A stretch of 64,000 bases of DNA from Synanceia verrucosa (GCA_029721515.1 CM056569.1:16864507-16928506), one strand, 5' to 3'. Positions 1 through 14,700 are shown, counted from the stretch's first letter. Numbers and translations are program-made. The notes: generated by a model not told the origin, from the sequence alone.

Positions 1-640
1 AAAAACAAAACACTAACATATATATATATATATAATATATAAACATATAAATATACACCAAAACCATGTACATCAGACATGGTCATCTACAGCAAAACAC
101 ATTAATGGGCTTTGTTCAAAGCAAAGAGCCAACATAAATCAGGTTGTTAAGGCACACACAATTCCACATTTAAGTCCACAGTAACACAAAATAAGAAGCA
201 AACTTCTCCACACAGAATATACACTCAGTGGTAAGATCACCTCACATCTATGTAGTCCCTCCATTTCTTCCAATATTGTTCACCTATTCCTGTTTTGTAT
301 CTCAGAGAAAAAGTCAGCATTTCCATGTTGTGATTCTCCTCAGTTATCTCGATCCAGTCTGAAATCGACGGACAGTCCTTGCTTAACCTTTTTGCTACTT
401 GCCAATAATAGTTGTAGTAGGTATCTGTCTTGATTATTCATGTCAAGAGGTATGTTACCTAAATATTTAACATTGAAACTGAGATTAGATTGCAGGTTGA
501 TTATTGATTTAATTGCTGCTATAATAACTTTCCAGTCAGACGAAATTATGGGACATTCCCAGAATATGTGATAATGGCCAGCTGACACATTACCACACTC
601 TCTCCAACACTGACCTTATTCCGATATATATTTTTATATT
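1..640 (-). mobile_element. L1-type LINE, 3' end of ORF2 (decayed fragment)
   Basis: On the minus strand, around 340-625, the translation reads CWRECGNVSAGHYHIFWECP followed by a conserved LGNIPLD and LLLASSKKV. This is the C-terminal zinc-knuckle-like region typical of L1-clade ORF2 proteins. QYWKKWRDYIDV follows in another frame around 240-275, so the copy is frameshifted. The TA-rich stretch at 17-50 may be the 3' tail. It lies inside the first map4k2 intron represented here. Confidence 0.7.
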
Positions 641-2751
641 GTGTCTATTCTACTAATGTGCAGTTCACTTATTTTCATTCATACCATTCACTGTATTATC
701 TTTATTATACCAGTTGATTTCCACTTGGCTGTTTTTCTACTGATGATCTAATTTTTTTTTTTTATAGTTTTATAGACCCTCCTTGTAATGTTGCAGTTGC
801 ACTATCCACTTAACTGCTGGACAGATGCAACTTTCCCCATTTGTGAGACGAATAAACGATTATCTCCTCTTTTGGTATCTCACAGCTAATAATAAATCTG
901 CACTCATGATGCTGCTCAGTCTCGTTCTGCCAGCACTGTTTGTATTGAATCAATACTTATAATAAAAGGTTAACACCAAGGTGAGACAGCAGGCTGAACT
1001 GATTATAGGTCTTGAGCAGCTGGCTGTGAGCCCAGGCTACATCGTCTTGATGGAGCAGAAAGGTGGCACAGCTACAAACTGTTCATGTCAGGAACATTTC
1101 TCTTTATTTATTATCCTTAAGTGATTTTCAAGCCCTCATAACTACACAAATGTGTTGCTTCTTGCATGTTTGTCATCATTATAAAAAATATCACTTAGGA
1201 GTATAAAGAAGATTAGTAACTAGTAGTTGTCTTTAAGTGTTTACATGCTGAAAAATACATAAAGCCCTATATTTACCTCCTGCTGTCGGCCTGAATGCTC
1301 CATTTTAGTGTTTCAAAGGAATTTAGAAAAATAATAATAATGTCTCATATACAGTCGCATATACAGCAACAGTATTAAAACTATGTTAAACATTTGTGAC
1401 ATAACAAAAATACACAGATCTAACGGCCAGTTAACCAGTTAACCATTTAACTGATACCAATAAGAAGTAAGCATGTTCAACTCTTTAAATGTGATCATCA
1501 GTGCCTGGCTGAAAGTCATAGAATAAGCTGTTGTCTATTGTTTTGTGATTCTTGTAGGGTGTTGTCTGACATGTGCTCTGAGAATATAAGGCTATCTGAG
1601 CCAAGTGTTGCTGTGCAAAACCCAGTGTGCCTCATCTGGAGCAGGGTGTGAGGGTACGATATGATGCACGATGAGCCGAGGAGCTTACCTGAAACAAGCT
1701 TAAGTCCTTACCTGGAGCAAAATCATATGTGCCAAAGACAAGTACCTATAAGAGATCCATCTAGCTCCAGATGGAGTTGTGTTTGCATTTTTACCACAGA
1801 GCAGAATCTGATGGATGTTTACTGCTAATGGGAAAATTCTGTTTTGGAGAAGATGCTTATTATTTATTTTTATTTTTTTTCATGTTTCTCTTATTGTTAT
1901 GCAGGAATTTTCAAATATACTGTTTTGCAAAAAAAAAAAAAAAATCAAAGTACATGATTAATATTTTTTGGCCCTATGACAGCTGTGATAGGCTCCAGAG
2001 GAAAATGCATCGGTTGGAGCTTCTTGTAGCTTTTGCAGAATATTATAGTCTAGCAGGAAGAGGTGGAGGACTTGTTTTTTCTAAGAACATGGTCCTGCTC
2101 TACAGAGCCAGACCACCTCCAGACACCCATCGCTCTGTGTGCTACACCCTCTACACCTTCCACTGACACGTATTTGCCCTTCTCGAGATAAGTCCGGCTT
2201 ACCTCGTCTTGTCCTTGCTCTCCAGCAGTGACGGGACAGTGACATACCTGGACTCAGTCTGATAAGGACTTTGATTATTTGATAACCAAGAGCAGCAGTG
2301 GAACAACAGGTTGGACCTGCCTGACATTTTCCTCTGGATCCATCAGAGTGTAGAGGACCTAGAGGGGCCATTTATCATTAGATCAGATCATTGATTTCAC
2401 TGAACAGAACAAAGGGAGCTTCTGTGTATGAGAGATCCTGAAGTTAACTCACATGACATCAACCCATATTTAAATGTGATATTAAGAGCTTTAATATAGA
2501 AGCAAACAATTATTGTTTTTGTAAATATGTAGTTGAGTAATGTCCAGTAATGAACAGAGAATGAAGTCTCAGTTCATCAATATCTGTCAATATGGCCACA
2601 ATTGTTTGCACTGTTAGCAAAATTAGCTGTGAGCTGCCGACCCAATCCTATACTTAGCACCTTTAACTTAAAACATAACTTAAAAGGTTGTTTCTAGTGT
2701 AGCGGAGCATCATGAATATGGTTATTTATCATATATTTTCATCCCCCACAG
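641..2751 (+). other. map4k2 intron sequence upstream of the first visible exon
   Basis: No exon encoding the expected glycine-rich loop of the kinase could be recognised here. Positions about 620-890 resemble a LINE 3' tail with the text CCCCATTTGTGAGACGAATA. It is related to the copy at 13100-13430. The rest shows no recognisable feature; a 131-codon ORF at 1771-2166 has no family signature and is probably chance. Confidence 0.5.
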
Positions 2752-5700
2752 GCTCGTAACATCAGGACGTCTGAACTGGCAGCTATCAAGATAGTCAAGC
2801 TGGACCCTGGTATGTTCCACATGTTTTTTTTCTTCATTACTTAAGTTGATTTGTGCGTGAATATTTGACATTTAGGGAACTACCCCTTTGTCAGGCAACC
2901 AGAAGGGCAATATTGTCATAAGTACTGACAAGTTTCATAAGACAGCTTAGGACCAGTTGAGCTTATCTTACTCCAGGAAGGACAACAAGCATGCACATTT
3001 TCAAATTTGTCAGACTGTTCCTTTAAAGTTGAAGTCTTTAGTCTGTCTTAACTCATTGAGTGCCAGCCGTTTTATAAAACATAAAGTGCCTTTTTCCAGT
3101 GTTTTTGATCATTTTGAGTCATCTTTCAAGACCCACAGACATAGTACTATGTCTCTGAAAACACTGAATAGCTCAAATGAAAGAAGATACTCTCTATTTC
3201 ATCATGAAAAAAAATGTTTGTTTTTACCTTGTTCCATTCATCTTTTATCAGAGGTAGAGAGGACACTTTCACCAAAATCACCACTTTTGTCCAGATTCTG
3301 TTTTGCTCTCTAATCTCGATCGTCTCCACTTCCTGTTTTGATCTCTGTGATGTCTCTTTATGCTCCAACTACAAATCCCAGAAGCCCCAAAATTACTCAC
3401 AGGCTGTATGAGAGCGCCCTCTGGTGCCAGCTGCCGAAAAAACACTTTGACGTATAAATACATCAATGGCACTCAAAGAGCTAAAAATGCTGAAATGCTC
3501 TTTCAGACATGATAATAGTTATGTGTTACTGTAATCATTCCTGTGGTCCTGAGGTATGCTCATAAACTGATTTCATTCTGTGCAAAAATAATATAATAAT
3601 AATTCAGACGTTTCCTTATGCTAATTCAGTTTCAGCAGTCTGAGTGAGTACAGTCAAGGGTATTCCAAAGTTACAGCGTTTTCTGTTTTTTAGCAGGAGA
3701 ACTGAAACATCCAGAATATACAGGACTTCCTTATTCTGACCAGCTCATGCCAGCTTTGTGATGATCCACTGCTAGTCACTGCAGCTAACTGCTAACTGAT
3801 GTCTGCTGGTGAATGAAACGAAAATAAAAGTTGTTTTCTCACTTCTGTTACTTTGGATTTAATCCAGTTAGCAAACATACACAGACCTGTGGAGCTGTAG
3901 CGGTAATCGAAGACAGGAGGAGCTATTCAAGGTCAACGCCTAACCTTTACCACCCTGCACCAGTTTGCACTTTAACTGGACTCTTTTTTTCTCACTGAGG
4001 TCACTACTCCTCCTCCTCCAGGAGTGAGGAATTTAAATTGGATTCACCTTTTTTGGACCCAAATTTGAGCCAGAACACTGGAATTCACTGAGAAGTCACA
4101 AATGAATCCAGAATAATTTGCACTGCTTTTTTTATTTTATGTCTATTTCTACAGGTCACATCCGCATAACAAATAGTTTTTTTTTTCATTTAATAATGAT
4201 TAATTGTGTTTAATTAACAGATCATTTGCATTTCTTAAAGTTTAAAATTAAAAATTAAAAATGTTCTGCCTTTTTAATACATTTTTTCAACATTTATTCT
4301 GTTATTATTACTTATTCTATTATGTCATTGCTGTTGTTTACTGTTTCTATATTATTGTAATTTGTCTATGCTGCTGTAGCAAGTGAATTTCCCCCAATGG
4401 GGGATAAATAACTAGATATATTCTAATAACAAACAACCACTAAAACACATTTTTCTGTCCAGGAATGACAGGAAATAAGTGGAATTTAACATATCAATCA
4501 AATAATTTTTCTTTCTTTTTTTTTTTGGAAAACAGTGAATTATAAAATTCAATTATTATATTTTATCATTAAAAATATAATTTTAATTAAAGATCTAGTA
4601 CATACTGGTGGATTAACCATTACAGAATCATTACAGATAATTTGGTAATCAGCAGTGCTGTTTGGCCTAATTTAGAGCAGTGGTGGTAAACACCTCATAC
4701 TGAGTGGAGGAATATAAAATGTGTTAATCACTGTTTATATAATTGACCCTCCATCTGTAGAGGCTCTCTACCCTAACATGACATTAATTAAAGCGTCTGT
4801 CTGTCCAGGTGATGACATCACGTCCATCCAGCAGGAGATCACCATGATGAAGGAGTGTAAACACAAAAACATTGTGGCATACTTCGGCAGCTACCACAGG
4901 TGCAGTGTGTTTTCAGCCTGTCCACTGTGGGATGCCTGGGATTGTTGGTGGAGTTAAATATGTGGAATTTGACTTTTCTTTCCCCACAACGCTGCTGGAT
5001 TCCTCTCCCACTCTTTTAGTGCTCCACAGCAGCTTGTGAAGGACACTGTATGTGTCTGTGGGAGTTTAGCTTCAGAATATTAAGGGAGTGTTTCCTTCAA
5101 TGTTGGCTTTCACAGTCTCTGTTGAGCTGGAGACAAAACACATGTCAAACAATGAGATAAACCTTGTGTCTCTCCAGGAACACTAAGCTGTGGATCTGCA
5201 TGGAGTACTGTGGTGGAGGCTCACTGCAGGATATTTACCACGGTATACCAACTCTGAATGTTGCATCCAACCTTATCATTATCTGCAGCTCACTTTAAGT
5301 GCTGCATTATGATTTCAAGAAACAATGGAAATATTATGACTGTTACCCAGTGCAAGGATAGAAAGAGCCATCTGAGTGTCTAGTACTGAGATAATGTTGG
5401 AATAATACTTGTTATTCTTACTGAGTGTTATATTCTGTTTATGTAATACAATAAAAATAAAGCCAATTTAGCTTATTATGGTAGCTAGGGTTGCATATGT
5501 GTGGAAAATTCCTAGTAAATTTCCAGTGAATGTCCATGGAAAATTAAGCTGGGGAATTTTTATTGTTTTTTTTAAATATATAATAATATGGGAATTTATG
5601 AGAATTAACAGGGAATTTAAACAAATTGTCACATCCAAATAGAAATATAAACATTTTAATTTGTCATAATAGAACATCTCTGCTAAATAAAAGAAAAACA

Positions 5701-8700
5701 AATGCTGTTATGTGCATGTGATAAAGACAGAGTGGAGATGCTCAAGTGTACTTGCATTAAATCTGGCTGTTTAGCCAAAATTATGCTCCAATATACTTTC
5801 CCCAACTTTGTTTAATTCCTTGTTATAAATTCCTGATCCTGTTTATTCATGTAAATTCCCATAAATTCTAATTTTCTACCTTAGCACAAACAGGACTAGG
5901 ACATGTTTAGCCTAGATTAGCATAAAAAGGACCAAGACTTGTTTAGCCTAGCTTAGCACAAACAGGCCCAGGACATGTTTAGCCTAGCTTAGAACAAACG
6001 GGACCAAGACATGTTTAGCCTAGCTTAGCACAACAAAGACCAGGACATGTTTAGTCTGGTTTAGCACAAACAGGACCAGGACATGTGTAGCTTAGCTTAG
6101 CACAAACAGGACCAGGACATGTGTAGCTTAGCTTAGCACAACAAGGACAAGGACATGTTTAACCTAGCTTAGCACAAACAGGAACAAGACATGTTTAGCC
6201 TAGCTCAGCACAAGCAGCATATAAATGAGACAGATTTAGGTCCATCAGAGCTGCAGTATGTTAGCATTGATTCCACTGATATGCTGTGCCAGGCTAAACA
6301 TGTTCTCCAAACCTCTAGATCTCATAGCAAACACATTTCCATAAATTGTCACGCTGTCAGATTGTAATCGCCACGTTGACTTTAAAACACAGTGGATAAA
6401 AGCACAATGAGCTCTGAAAAGCTGGTTAGACTCTATTTTTAGAAATGGCCCTGCAGGCTCTTTGTGCTATTAATCAAACTGTCCTCCTCAGTGACGGGCC
6501 CATTAAAGGAGAAGCAGATAGCGTACGTGTGCAGAGAAACCCTCCAGGTATGAACCTCTCAGCTTGTTGAAGTCTCTAAAGATATTCTGCTGACACAATG
6601 ACTCATGTGTTTTTCCAGCCACAGAAGAGCTAAACAGTGTTTAACATCGCCAGACCACTAAATATACTGTAGAGGTAAATGACACTGCAGCACAACAGAA
6701 TGTGCCGGACTGTCTGAAGAGTTTTTAGTAAGTGACCTTCTGCTCACTGCAAAGGTTCATTTCATGACAACAAAACAAGGATCTTCATTAAAACAGAGGA
6801 GTTTCTGGAAGACAAAAGGTCTGCTCTGACTTCACTCACAGCAGAGCCACATATTTCCCTGAGTGATGACAGAGATCCATCACTTTAATCCTCTGCAGTC
6901 TAACTTGATATACAAGCATCCTGTCTACTTTTAGCTTTAACTTTCCCTTTACCTTTCTTAAAAATCCAGGAACATTGTTCTGCCTCACTTTTATTTTTCA
7001 TTCAATTTTTTTTAATTTTGGCTCACTCCACCACATTATCACACATTTTAGTTTTTTTGTAAAACCAGATTTATATGAAGTTGTGGTTTGTTCAGTTTGT
7101 TATGTTTAAATTCCAGTTTTAACATAGCAAATGCAACATTTCTAGAGAAATAATAGACATAGATGAATGCAAGGTGAGGAAGATCTGCAAGAGAGGATTT
7201 GCAAAACAAATCATAACTCCCCACCAGAGAAGAAACTGACTTTTTATAAAGTGCTTATTAAAATAACAGTTATGTTTCAGGGGTTCAGAAGACATGGTGA
7301 AAGTCTTCTCACGTTGTATAGAATAGAATATTAGAATATTTTTATTGATCCCCATTGAGGATCGACTATCAAATAGTTTTATTAACATCAACAAGTGATG
7401 CTGCTGTCTTATTTCTGCACCCTAGTCTTATTTCTGCACCCTTATTATGATTTTTATTGTAAAATCCTGGCCAGCATTGATTCATACGAAGCAATGTTTG
7501 TCATAGAGTTGACCCATTCTCTAATTTCTGTTGGTTTAGCTGGTTTGCAGTGCTCGAGTGTAACAGATTGTTATGGGGTTTTTTATAACACATTTTGAAC
7601 AGGTTTTTATGTTTATAATTAATATTATGTGCAATAACAGTTTATGTGCAACGATAGCACATATACTTTCATAATTAATATTATGTGAAATAACAGTATA
7701 TGTGCAACAATGGCACATGCAATAACGCTAACGTGCAATAACAGTATATGTGCAACGATAGCACATACTTTCATAATTAATATTATGTGCAATAACAGTA
7801 TATGTGCAACGATAGCACATGCAATACACTAACATGTGCAATAACAGTATATGTGCAACAATAGCACATGCAGTAACACTAACATGTGCAATAACAGTAT
7901 ATGTGCAACAATAAGACACGCTATAACACTAACGTGCAATAACTCTATATGTGCAATAATAACACATGCAATAACACTAACATGTGAGATAACTGTACAT
8001 GTGCAACAATAACATATGCAGTAACACTAACTAACATGTACAATAACTCTATATGTGCAACAATGACACATGCAATAACACTAACACGTGCAATAACAGC
8101 ATATGTGCAACTATAACATATGTGTAGCATTAGCATATGCAATAACACTAACACATGCAATAACTCTATATGTGCAACAATAACATATACAGTAACACTA
8201 ACTAACATGTACAATAACTGTATATGTGCAACAATAACATATACAGTAACACTAACTAACATGTACAATAACTGTATCTGTGCAACAATAACACATACAA
8301 TAACTGTGTATGTGCAATAATCTTCAAGTCAACTAAACTTAAATAGCTGCAATAATTGTACTATGCAATACCTGTACAATAGCGGCTATCTTCTCTGTAA
8401 TAATTGTAAATATAAATTTTTTTTAATCTTTTTTATGTTAACTATATATGTTTTACACTACAGTTTTTTACCTGTAAACTTGAAAGCATTGCTCTGTTCG
8501 CTGGAATACAGTGACAATAAAGACTTTTGGTTTGAATTTTGATTTGATTTGTAAACAAAGATCAGCTGAATTTCATCCTGTGCTTTTTTTCCAGGGTTTG
8601 TATCACCTGCATGAAACTGGCAAAATGCACAGAGACATAAAGGTACAGCAGTTTTTCATGTTGATCATTCATTATTATCCTGAACACAAACTAATATCAG

Positions 8701-11700
8701 TGTGTGGTGTCTCTGCAGGGGGCCAACATCCTTCTGACAGAGAGAGGAGATGTGAAACTGGGTCAGTGGTGATTTGGCATCACATCTGCAGTGATTAGTG
8801 GGCTTAAATCGGCCGTCTGTAATGGATGGCAGCCACTCAGCGACAGCCTGACTTTGTCTGCTCTTTTCTGTTCCAGCTGATTTTGGAGTGGCAGCAGAGA
8901 TCAGCGCCTCTGTGGCCAAAAGGAAATCTTTTATTGGAACTCCTTACTGGTAAGCTGAAGCTGCCCTCACTTGTATCAGGTCAACGTCAGTAGAGCTGCA
9001 ATTAGTTTGTTTTTTATTCCAGTATTCTCTTGTTTTATATTTAAATATTTTATGGTCACACAACACAACAACAGAGACTTATTGTAAGACTACTCCCTAA
9101 ATTAATAATTATCTTTCTGTTCTGTGTTAGGACCACTATAGGTAAAATAGATAGATAAGTAAGTCAGGGGAGGAGGATAATATATAAATGTATAATACGG
9201 GAGAAAACTCACAAATTTACAAGGAAAAAAATCAGAAATTCTCTGAGATTTAAGTCGCTGAATTATGAGGAAAAAAAAGTTAAATATTACAACATGGGTT
9301 GATCCAACATGTTGGATCCAACATGTTGGATCAACCCACCTCAGATACTAACATTTGCAGTGTTTTTATCACCCAATCAAATTATACTTTGCAATCTGAT
9401 TTAAAGATTAATTATCTAAATACCAATTTTAGCCCAAAATCAGCATATTATACTACTACTACTACTAATAACAATAATAATAATAATAATAATCATCCAG
9501 ACTTTGAACATTGCCTTTTCAGAAGAAAACACCCCGTCAATAAATCATTAAAAAATTAAAGCTGAGCTTCTCGTGTGTGCAGGATGGCTCCAGAGGTGGC
9601 TGCAGTGGAGAAGAAGGGTGGCTACAACCACCTGTGTGATATCTGGGCTGTTGGCATCACTGCCATTGAGCTGGCTGAGCTCCAGCCACCCATGTTTGAC
9701 CTCCACCCAATGAGGTGAGTTAGGCAGTGTGTTTTATCCCTGGACAGTCACTGCATGTAAACAAGACTTTTCTATCCCGTTGACATTTCAAACTGTTTCA
9801 GAGCGCTGATGTTAATGTCCAAGAGCAACTTCCAGCCTCCACGACTAAAGGATAAAACCAAATGGTGAGTTTGACTGTCTGCTTCACCTTTTTTTTTAAT
9901 CAAATAGTATGTATTGGGACCAGTGTTTTCCTTTTTTCAAACTCTTCTTTTGTCACTCTGTGCAGGTCGGCAGGATTCCAAAGCTTTGTCAAAATGTCTC
10001 TCATTAAAAGTCCTCGTAAAAGACCCTCAGCTGAGACATTGCTGCAGGTGAGCGTGGTCTTTATAGCATGTCATTAATGACATTCAGAGCTTGATGCTAA
10101 ATTGCTGATGATTCAGAGGCCTGAAAGTCAACAGTCCTCTGTGATTGTTCATGATCTCTAACTTGTTCCTCCAGCATCCGTTTGTGACGCAGCTCCTGAC
10201 CCGTAACCTGGTCATTGAGCTGCTGGACATGGCCAACAACCCTGAGCTCCACTCCACCCACACTTACAGCATGGACGACAACGAGCTGGAGGTCAGTGCT
10301 ACAAGGAGGGGGCAGAATATTTCACACAAGTCGTGTCACTATACTGTGACCTCTAAAGCAAATATCTATTTTGTATTCTGACAAGAAACAAAAACAGACT
10401 AGCTGGTGGATAAAGGTCTCACTGGATGTTTTTGCTGGTGTGTCATGAAATCATGTGTTGACAGGTTGGGGAAGTAGCTCCTGACAAGATTCAATCAGCT
10501 GGGAAACACCTGCCTGTCGAGAGGACCCTGTCTGAAGAGCAATGTGAGGACACACCCACACTCACATAGACATACACTATATTGCCAAAAGTATTCGCTC
10601 ACCTGCCTTGACTCACATATGAATTTAAGTGACATCCCATTCCTAATCCATAGGGTTCAATATGACGTCGGTCCACCCTTTGCAGCTATAACAGCTTCAA
10701 CTCTTCTGGGAAGGCTGTCCACAAGGTTTAGGAGTGTGTTTATGGGAATTTTTGACCATTCTTCCAGAAGTGTATTTTTGAGGTCACACACTGATGTTGG
10801 ACGAGAAGGCCTGGCTCTCAGTCTCTGCTCTAATTCAGGAAGGGGCCAGCTCCAAACTGTTCCCACAAAGTTGGGAGCATGGAATTGTCCAAAATGTCTT
10901 GGTATGCTGAAGCATTCAGAGTTCCTCTCACTGGAACTAAGGGGCCAAGCCCAGCTCCTGAAAAACAACCCCACACCATAAGCCCCCTCCACCAGACTTT
11001 ACACTTGGCACAATGCAGTCCGACAAGTATCATTCTCCTGGCAACCGTCAAACCCCGACTCATCCATCAGATTGCCAGATGGAGAAGTGTGATTCGTCAC
11101 TGCAGAGAAAGCGTCTCCACTGCTCTGGAGTCCAGTGGCAGCGTGCTTTACACCACTGCATCCAACGCTTTGCATTGCACTTGGTGATGTATGGCTTGGA
11201 TGCAGCTGCTCGGCCATGGAAACCCATTCCATGAAGCTCTCTGTGCACTGTTCTTGAGCTAATCTGAAGGCCACATGAAGTTTGGAGGTCTGTAGCTGTT
11301 GACTCTGCAGAAAGTTGGTGACCTCTTCACACTATGCGCCTCAGCATCCACTGACCCCGCTCCATCAGTTTACGTGGTCTACCACTTCATGGCTGAGTTT
11401 CTGTCGTTCCCAAACACTTCCATGTTCTTATAATACAGCTGACAGTTGACTGTGGAATATTTAGGAGTGAGGAAATTTCACGACTGGATTTGTTGCACAG
11501 GTGGCATCCTATCAGAGTTCCACGCTGGAATTCACTGAGCTCCTGAGAGCGACCCATTCTTTCATAAATGTTTGTAAAAGCAGTCTGCATGCCTAGCTGC
11601 TTAATTTTATACACCTCTGGTCATGGATGTGACTGGAACACCTGATTCTGATTATTTGGATGGGTGAGTGAATACTTTTGGCAATATAGTGTATTTTAAA

Positions 11701-14700
11701 GGAACATTTTCGGTAATTTGTTGAGTGACAGGTTAAACATGTCCTGGACCTATTCAGACGACCTCATTACTGGTGTACTCCTTTAAAGGAAGAGTTCAAC
11801 ATGTGGCAACAGTTTCAGTAAAAGGTTTGACGAGACAGACACAAACCTGTTGACCCAGAGCCACAGGCTGTCTGTATTGTAATCTATTTCAGTTATGCAG
11901 TGTCTTATTGTGAAAGGGTCAGGTCAGGTTGAAAGCAGTAATAAAGCTGTTGTGCTCTATAGTGCAGAATATGTCTGATTGGTTGATGCCTTTATGTGTG
12001 GTGCAGAATCACCGAAAATATTTGTATCCCTGCAGAATGTTCCAGCGTATATTCAATAGGATGCTAAAAATGAGGCTTTAATACAGTTTCACAATCACTG
12101 TTCGCAAGTGCACATGTAACTGTATGCATAACTGTTCTGTATGTTGGTTGTACTTGATGAAGAGTGCCTTCATTGTCTGTTATCTCCATAATATGAATGA
12201 GGACAAAAGGCTCTCAGTCAGCCTGCTGATGGCTGCCCTCGTCCTGTAAGACGTCCATACATGTGGGACGAAGGCTACGTCAGAGGATGGCACTGAGAAC
12301 ATGCCAGTGCTGTGTGACGGACAGTGGTGCTACTATGCTACAGGCTGCAGTGACTTCATACTGCTGCCTCTGCCAGGAGGCTTCTTGTGGTGTGAGGGAT
12401 TCACACTCTGCCCAGCACCAAATCACTAATCTACAGTGTGCTATTCATAGACACATGAGCCACAGACACTTTCAACATCTGCACCTCACTTTGACCAAGA
12501 TGGGCTTTGAAGGCGTCACTGCTGTAAATGTTAACCTGCTAACCTGCTATTGCTGTTAAACTGCCCCTGACCACACTGTTGGGACGGCTGTGGCTCAGTG
12601 GTAGAGCGGGTCATTTAGTGATCGGAAGATCACTGGGTCGAATCCCGGCTCCCCCGAGGTGCATGTCGAAGTGTCCTTGAGCAAGATACTGAACCCCAAT
12701 TGCTCCTGAGCTGTTGGTGCCTTGCATGGCAGCCTCTAGCATCAGTATGAATGTGTGTGTGAATGGGACATGTAGTGTAAAGCACTTTGAGTTGTCGGTA
12801 GATTGGAAAAGCGATATACAAATGCAACACCATATTACCACGCTACTTTTTTATTATAGTAGTAGTATATTGTAGTTTCTATCCATACATCTATATATAG
12901 ATCATCCTCTGGATATCTGTACCAGTTTTCATAAAAATCTGTCAAACAGCTGATGGGATATTTCTGGTGCTGCAACAGGAAACAGAAAGATAGGAGTGCA
13001 ACGAGGCATTATGCTGCAGATAACATGAAGCAGAGCTATAGCTCAATATAGTCATGGGCTCGTGAAACGTTATATTATACTCATTTTGTGAGTATTTATT
13101 TATACATATCATTTTTTATCTATTAATGTGCAATATCACTGCTATTCATTTACAGCATTCACTGTGAAATACTTATCTACATTATCCAATACCACTATCG
13201 TTAATACACCAGTAGGTCCATTGTGTTCATGTGTTTTATTCACTTATATTGTTTATGTGATGCCTCAGTTTTTCCACTTTGTCGTTTCTTACTTAGACTT
13301 TTAGACATTGTTTACATGTTATTATTTTTTTTATAGGGCCTCCTACTTGCTGCTGTAAGGATGCATATTTCCCCATTTGTGGGACTAATAAAGGATTATC
13401 TTATCTTATCTTATCTTATCTCTTAGGGGAAGCCACAGCTGCCCAGCTTCTATCTTACTGTAACATAGAGCAGAGATTTCAAAACAGCCATCACCAAATA
13501 TGTTACTATGCAGCAACAATGACGTCTGACCAAAAAAGGGCACATGATGTTCACTCACTGGGATGGAATTTCTATTGCAAGCATGTTTCAAGTTCCCACA
13601 AGTTGACTTTCATTTTTCAGTCAAGCCACTGACTGCTGGGAAGGTGGAAATTGATTCAAAGCATAAACAGCAAAACACAAAACTTGATATTTTTTAATTT
13701 GGTCATTAAAAAATACATTTCCATTCCATTTTGTTTTAACCATGACTGATTTGACATGCATGTAGGATAATTCAGATCATCAGTTTGTTCTTAAAATGTA
13801 AAATTGATTTGCAGACATTCAGTAACAGTAGGAGAGCTAACTGAGGTGAGACGAGACACAGCTTCCTCTTTCTGGTTCTCTAGTTTCCTCATCCTCTCTT
13901 CATAGTCAAACCAGTTCTCTGTGTTCCCATGGCGACCTGCTTCTTCCTGTTCATCAGGTCATCAAAGAAACCACGACACAGTACTGTATATGAAAACCTA
14001 GTCTGCACAATTAAAGTGAAAATGGAGAGAAATAACCCCTAATTATGATAAGCGTATGGTGATGTTCATCCAGAATAACCACGAAAACACATTTTTCTGT
14101 TCAGCAATGACAGCAAAGAACTTAACATCTCCGTCGATAAATAATATGCTTTGATATTTTTAATGCTTTATTGTAAAACAGTAAATTTGAAAATTCCTGG
14201 ATAACAACAGTAATTATTTTTTATTGTCAAAGATATTGTGATTAAAGAACCTGCACATATTGGTGAATTAACCATTTCAGGGAAAAAAAAAAAAATATAT
14301 ATATATTTCAAAATATATTTCAAAATACAGGATATGAGCAAATTATTGCATAATAGTTTAATACTTAAGTCTTATTTAGTGGAAAATATTCTGTTTTAGA
14401 AACATATTTCCATCAACTGCCAAACAGTTCACTAAAATATGTTTCTGGAAACACCTGAGGAGAGGAGGAGTCATTACAGAAACAGAGTCTTGAGTCATAT
14501 TTGATCAGCTCTGCCTGGTTTGACAGTTGTGAGTTGCAGTGATTGACAGCTGGTGCAGAGACAGACATCGACTCTGATTGGTTGTTTTATTTCAGGCAGG
14601 GTGAAATTCTGCAAACGGCAAATTATGAGCACTAAACAGAGGCAGAGGAAACAGATTTTCTTCACAGATTATCTGTCTCATGCACCGTACCAAGATATAG

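Larger units (their letters stand above)
2752..10291 (+). other. map4k2: map4k2 kinase-domain exons
   Basis: Exons are 2752-2809, 4809-4899, 5178-5242, 6492-6547, 8595-8642, 8719-8761, 8877-8949, 9583-9714, 9802-9864, 9966-10047 and 10175-10291. Visible kinase landmarks, in order: the ATP-anchoring lysine in ELAAIKIVKLDP, the subdomain III helix QQEITMMKEC, the hinge CMEYCGGGSL, the catalytic loop HRDIKGANILL, the DFG motif in KLADFGVAAE, the activation loop with SFIGTPYWMAPEV, the DIWAVGITAIE segment and the closing HPF. All key catalytic residues visible here are intact. The glycine loop should be encoded by the missing upstream exon. Confidence 0.93.

Noticed and set aside
1771..2166. 131-codon ORF on the + strand
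   Set aside because: Composition is random-like, with an A15-type run inside and no recognisable domain. It lies in map4k2 intron sequence.
7728..8320. Overlapping ORFs on both strands with CTYTVIAH-like repeats
   Set aside because: Produced by the 50-bp minisatellite; the unit is free of stops in some frames.
5881..8325. CRISPR-like direct repeats
   Set aside because: Units are head-to-tail without unique spacers of constant length, and the genome is eukaryotic; these are minisatellites.
12591..12660. Possible tRNA gene (A and B boxes present)
   Set aside because: The 3' half does not fold as tRNA and the sequence continues into a SINE body.
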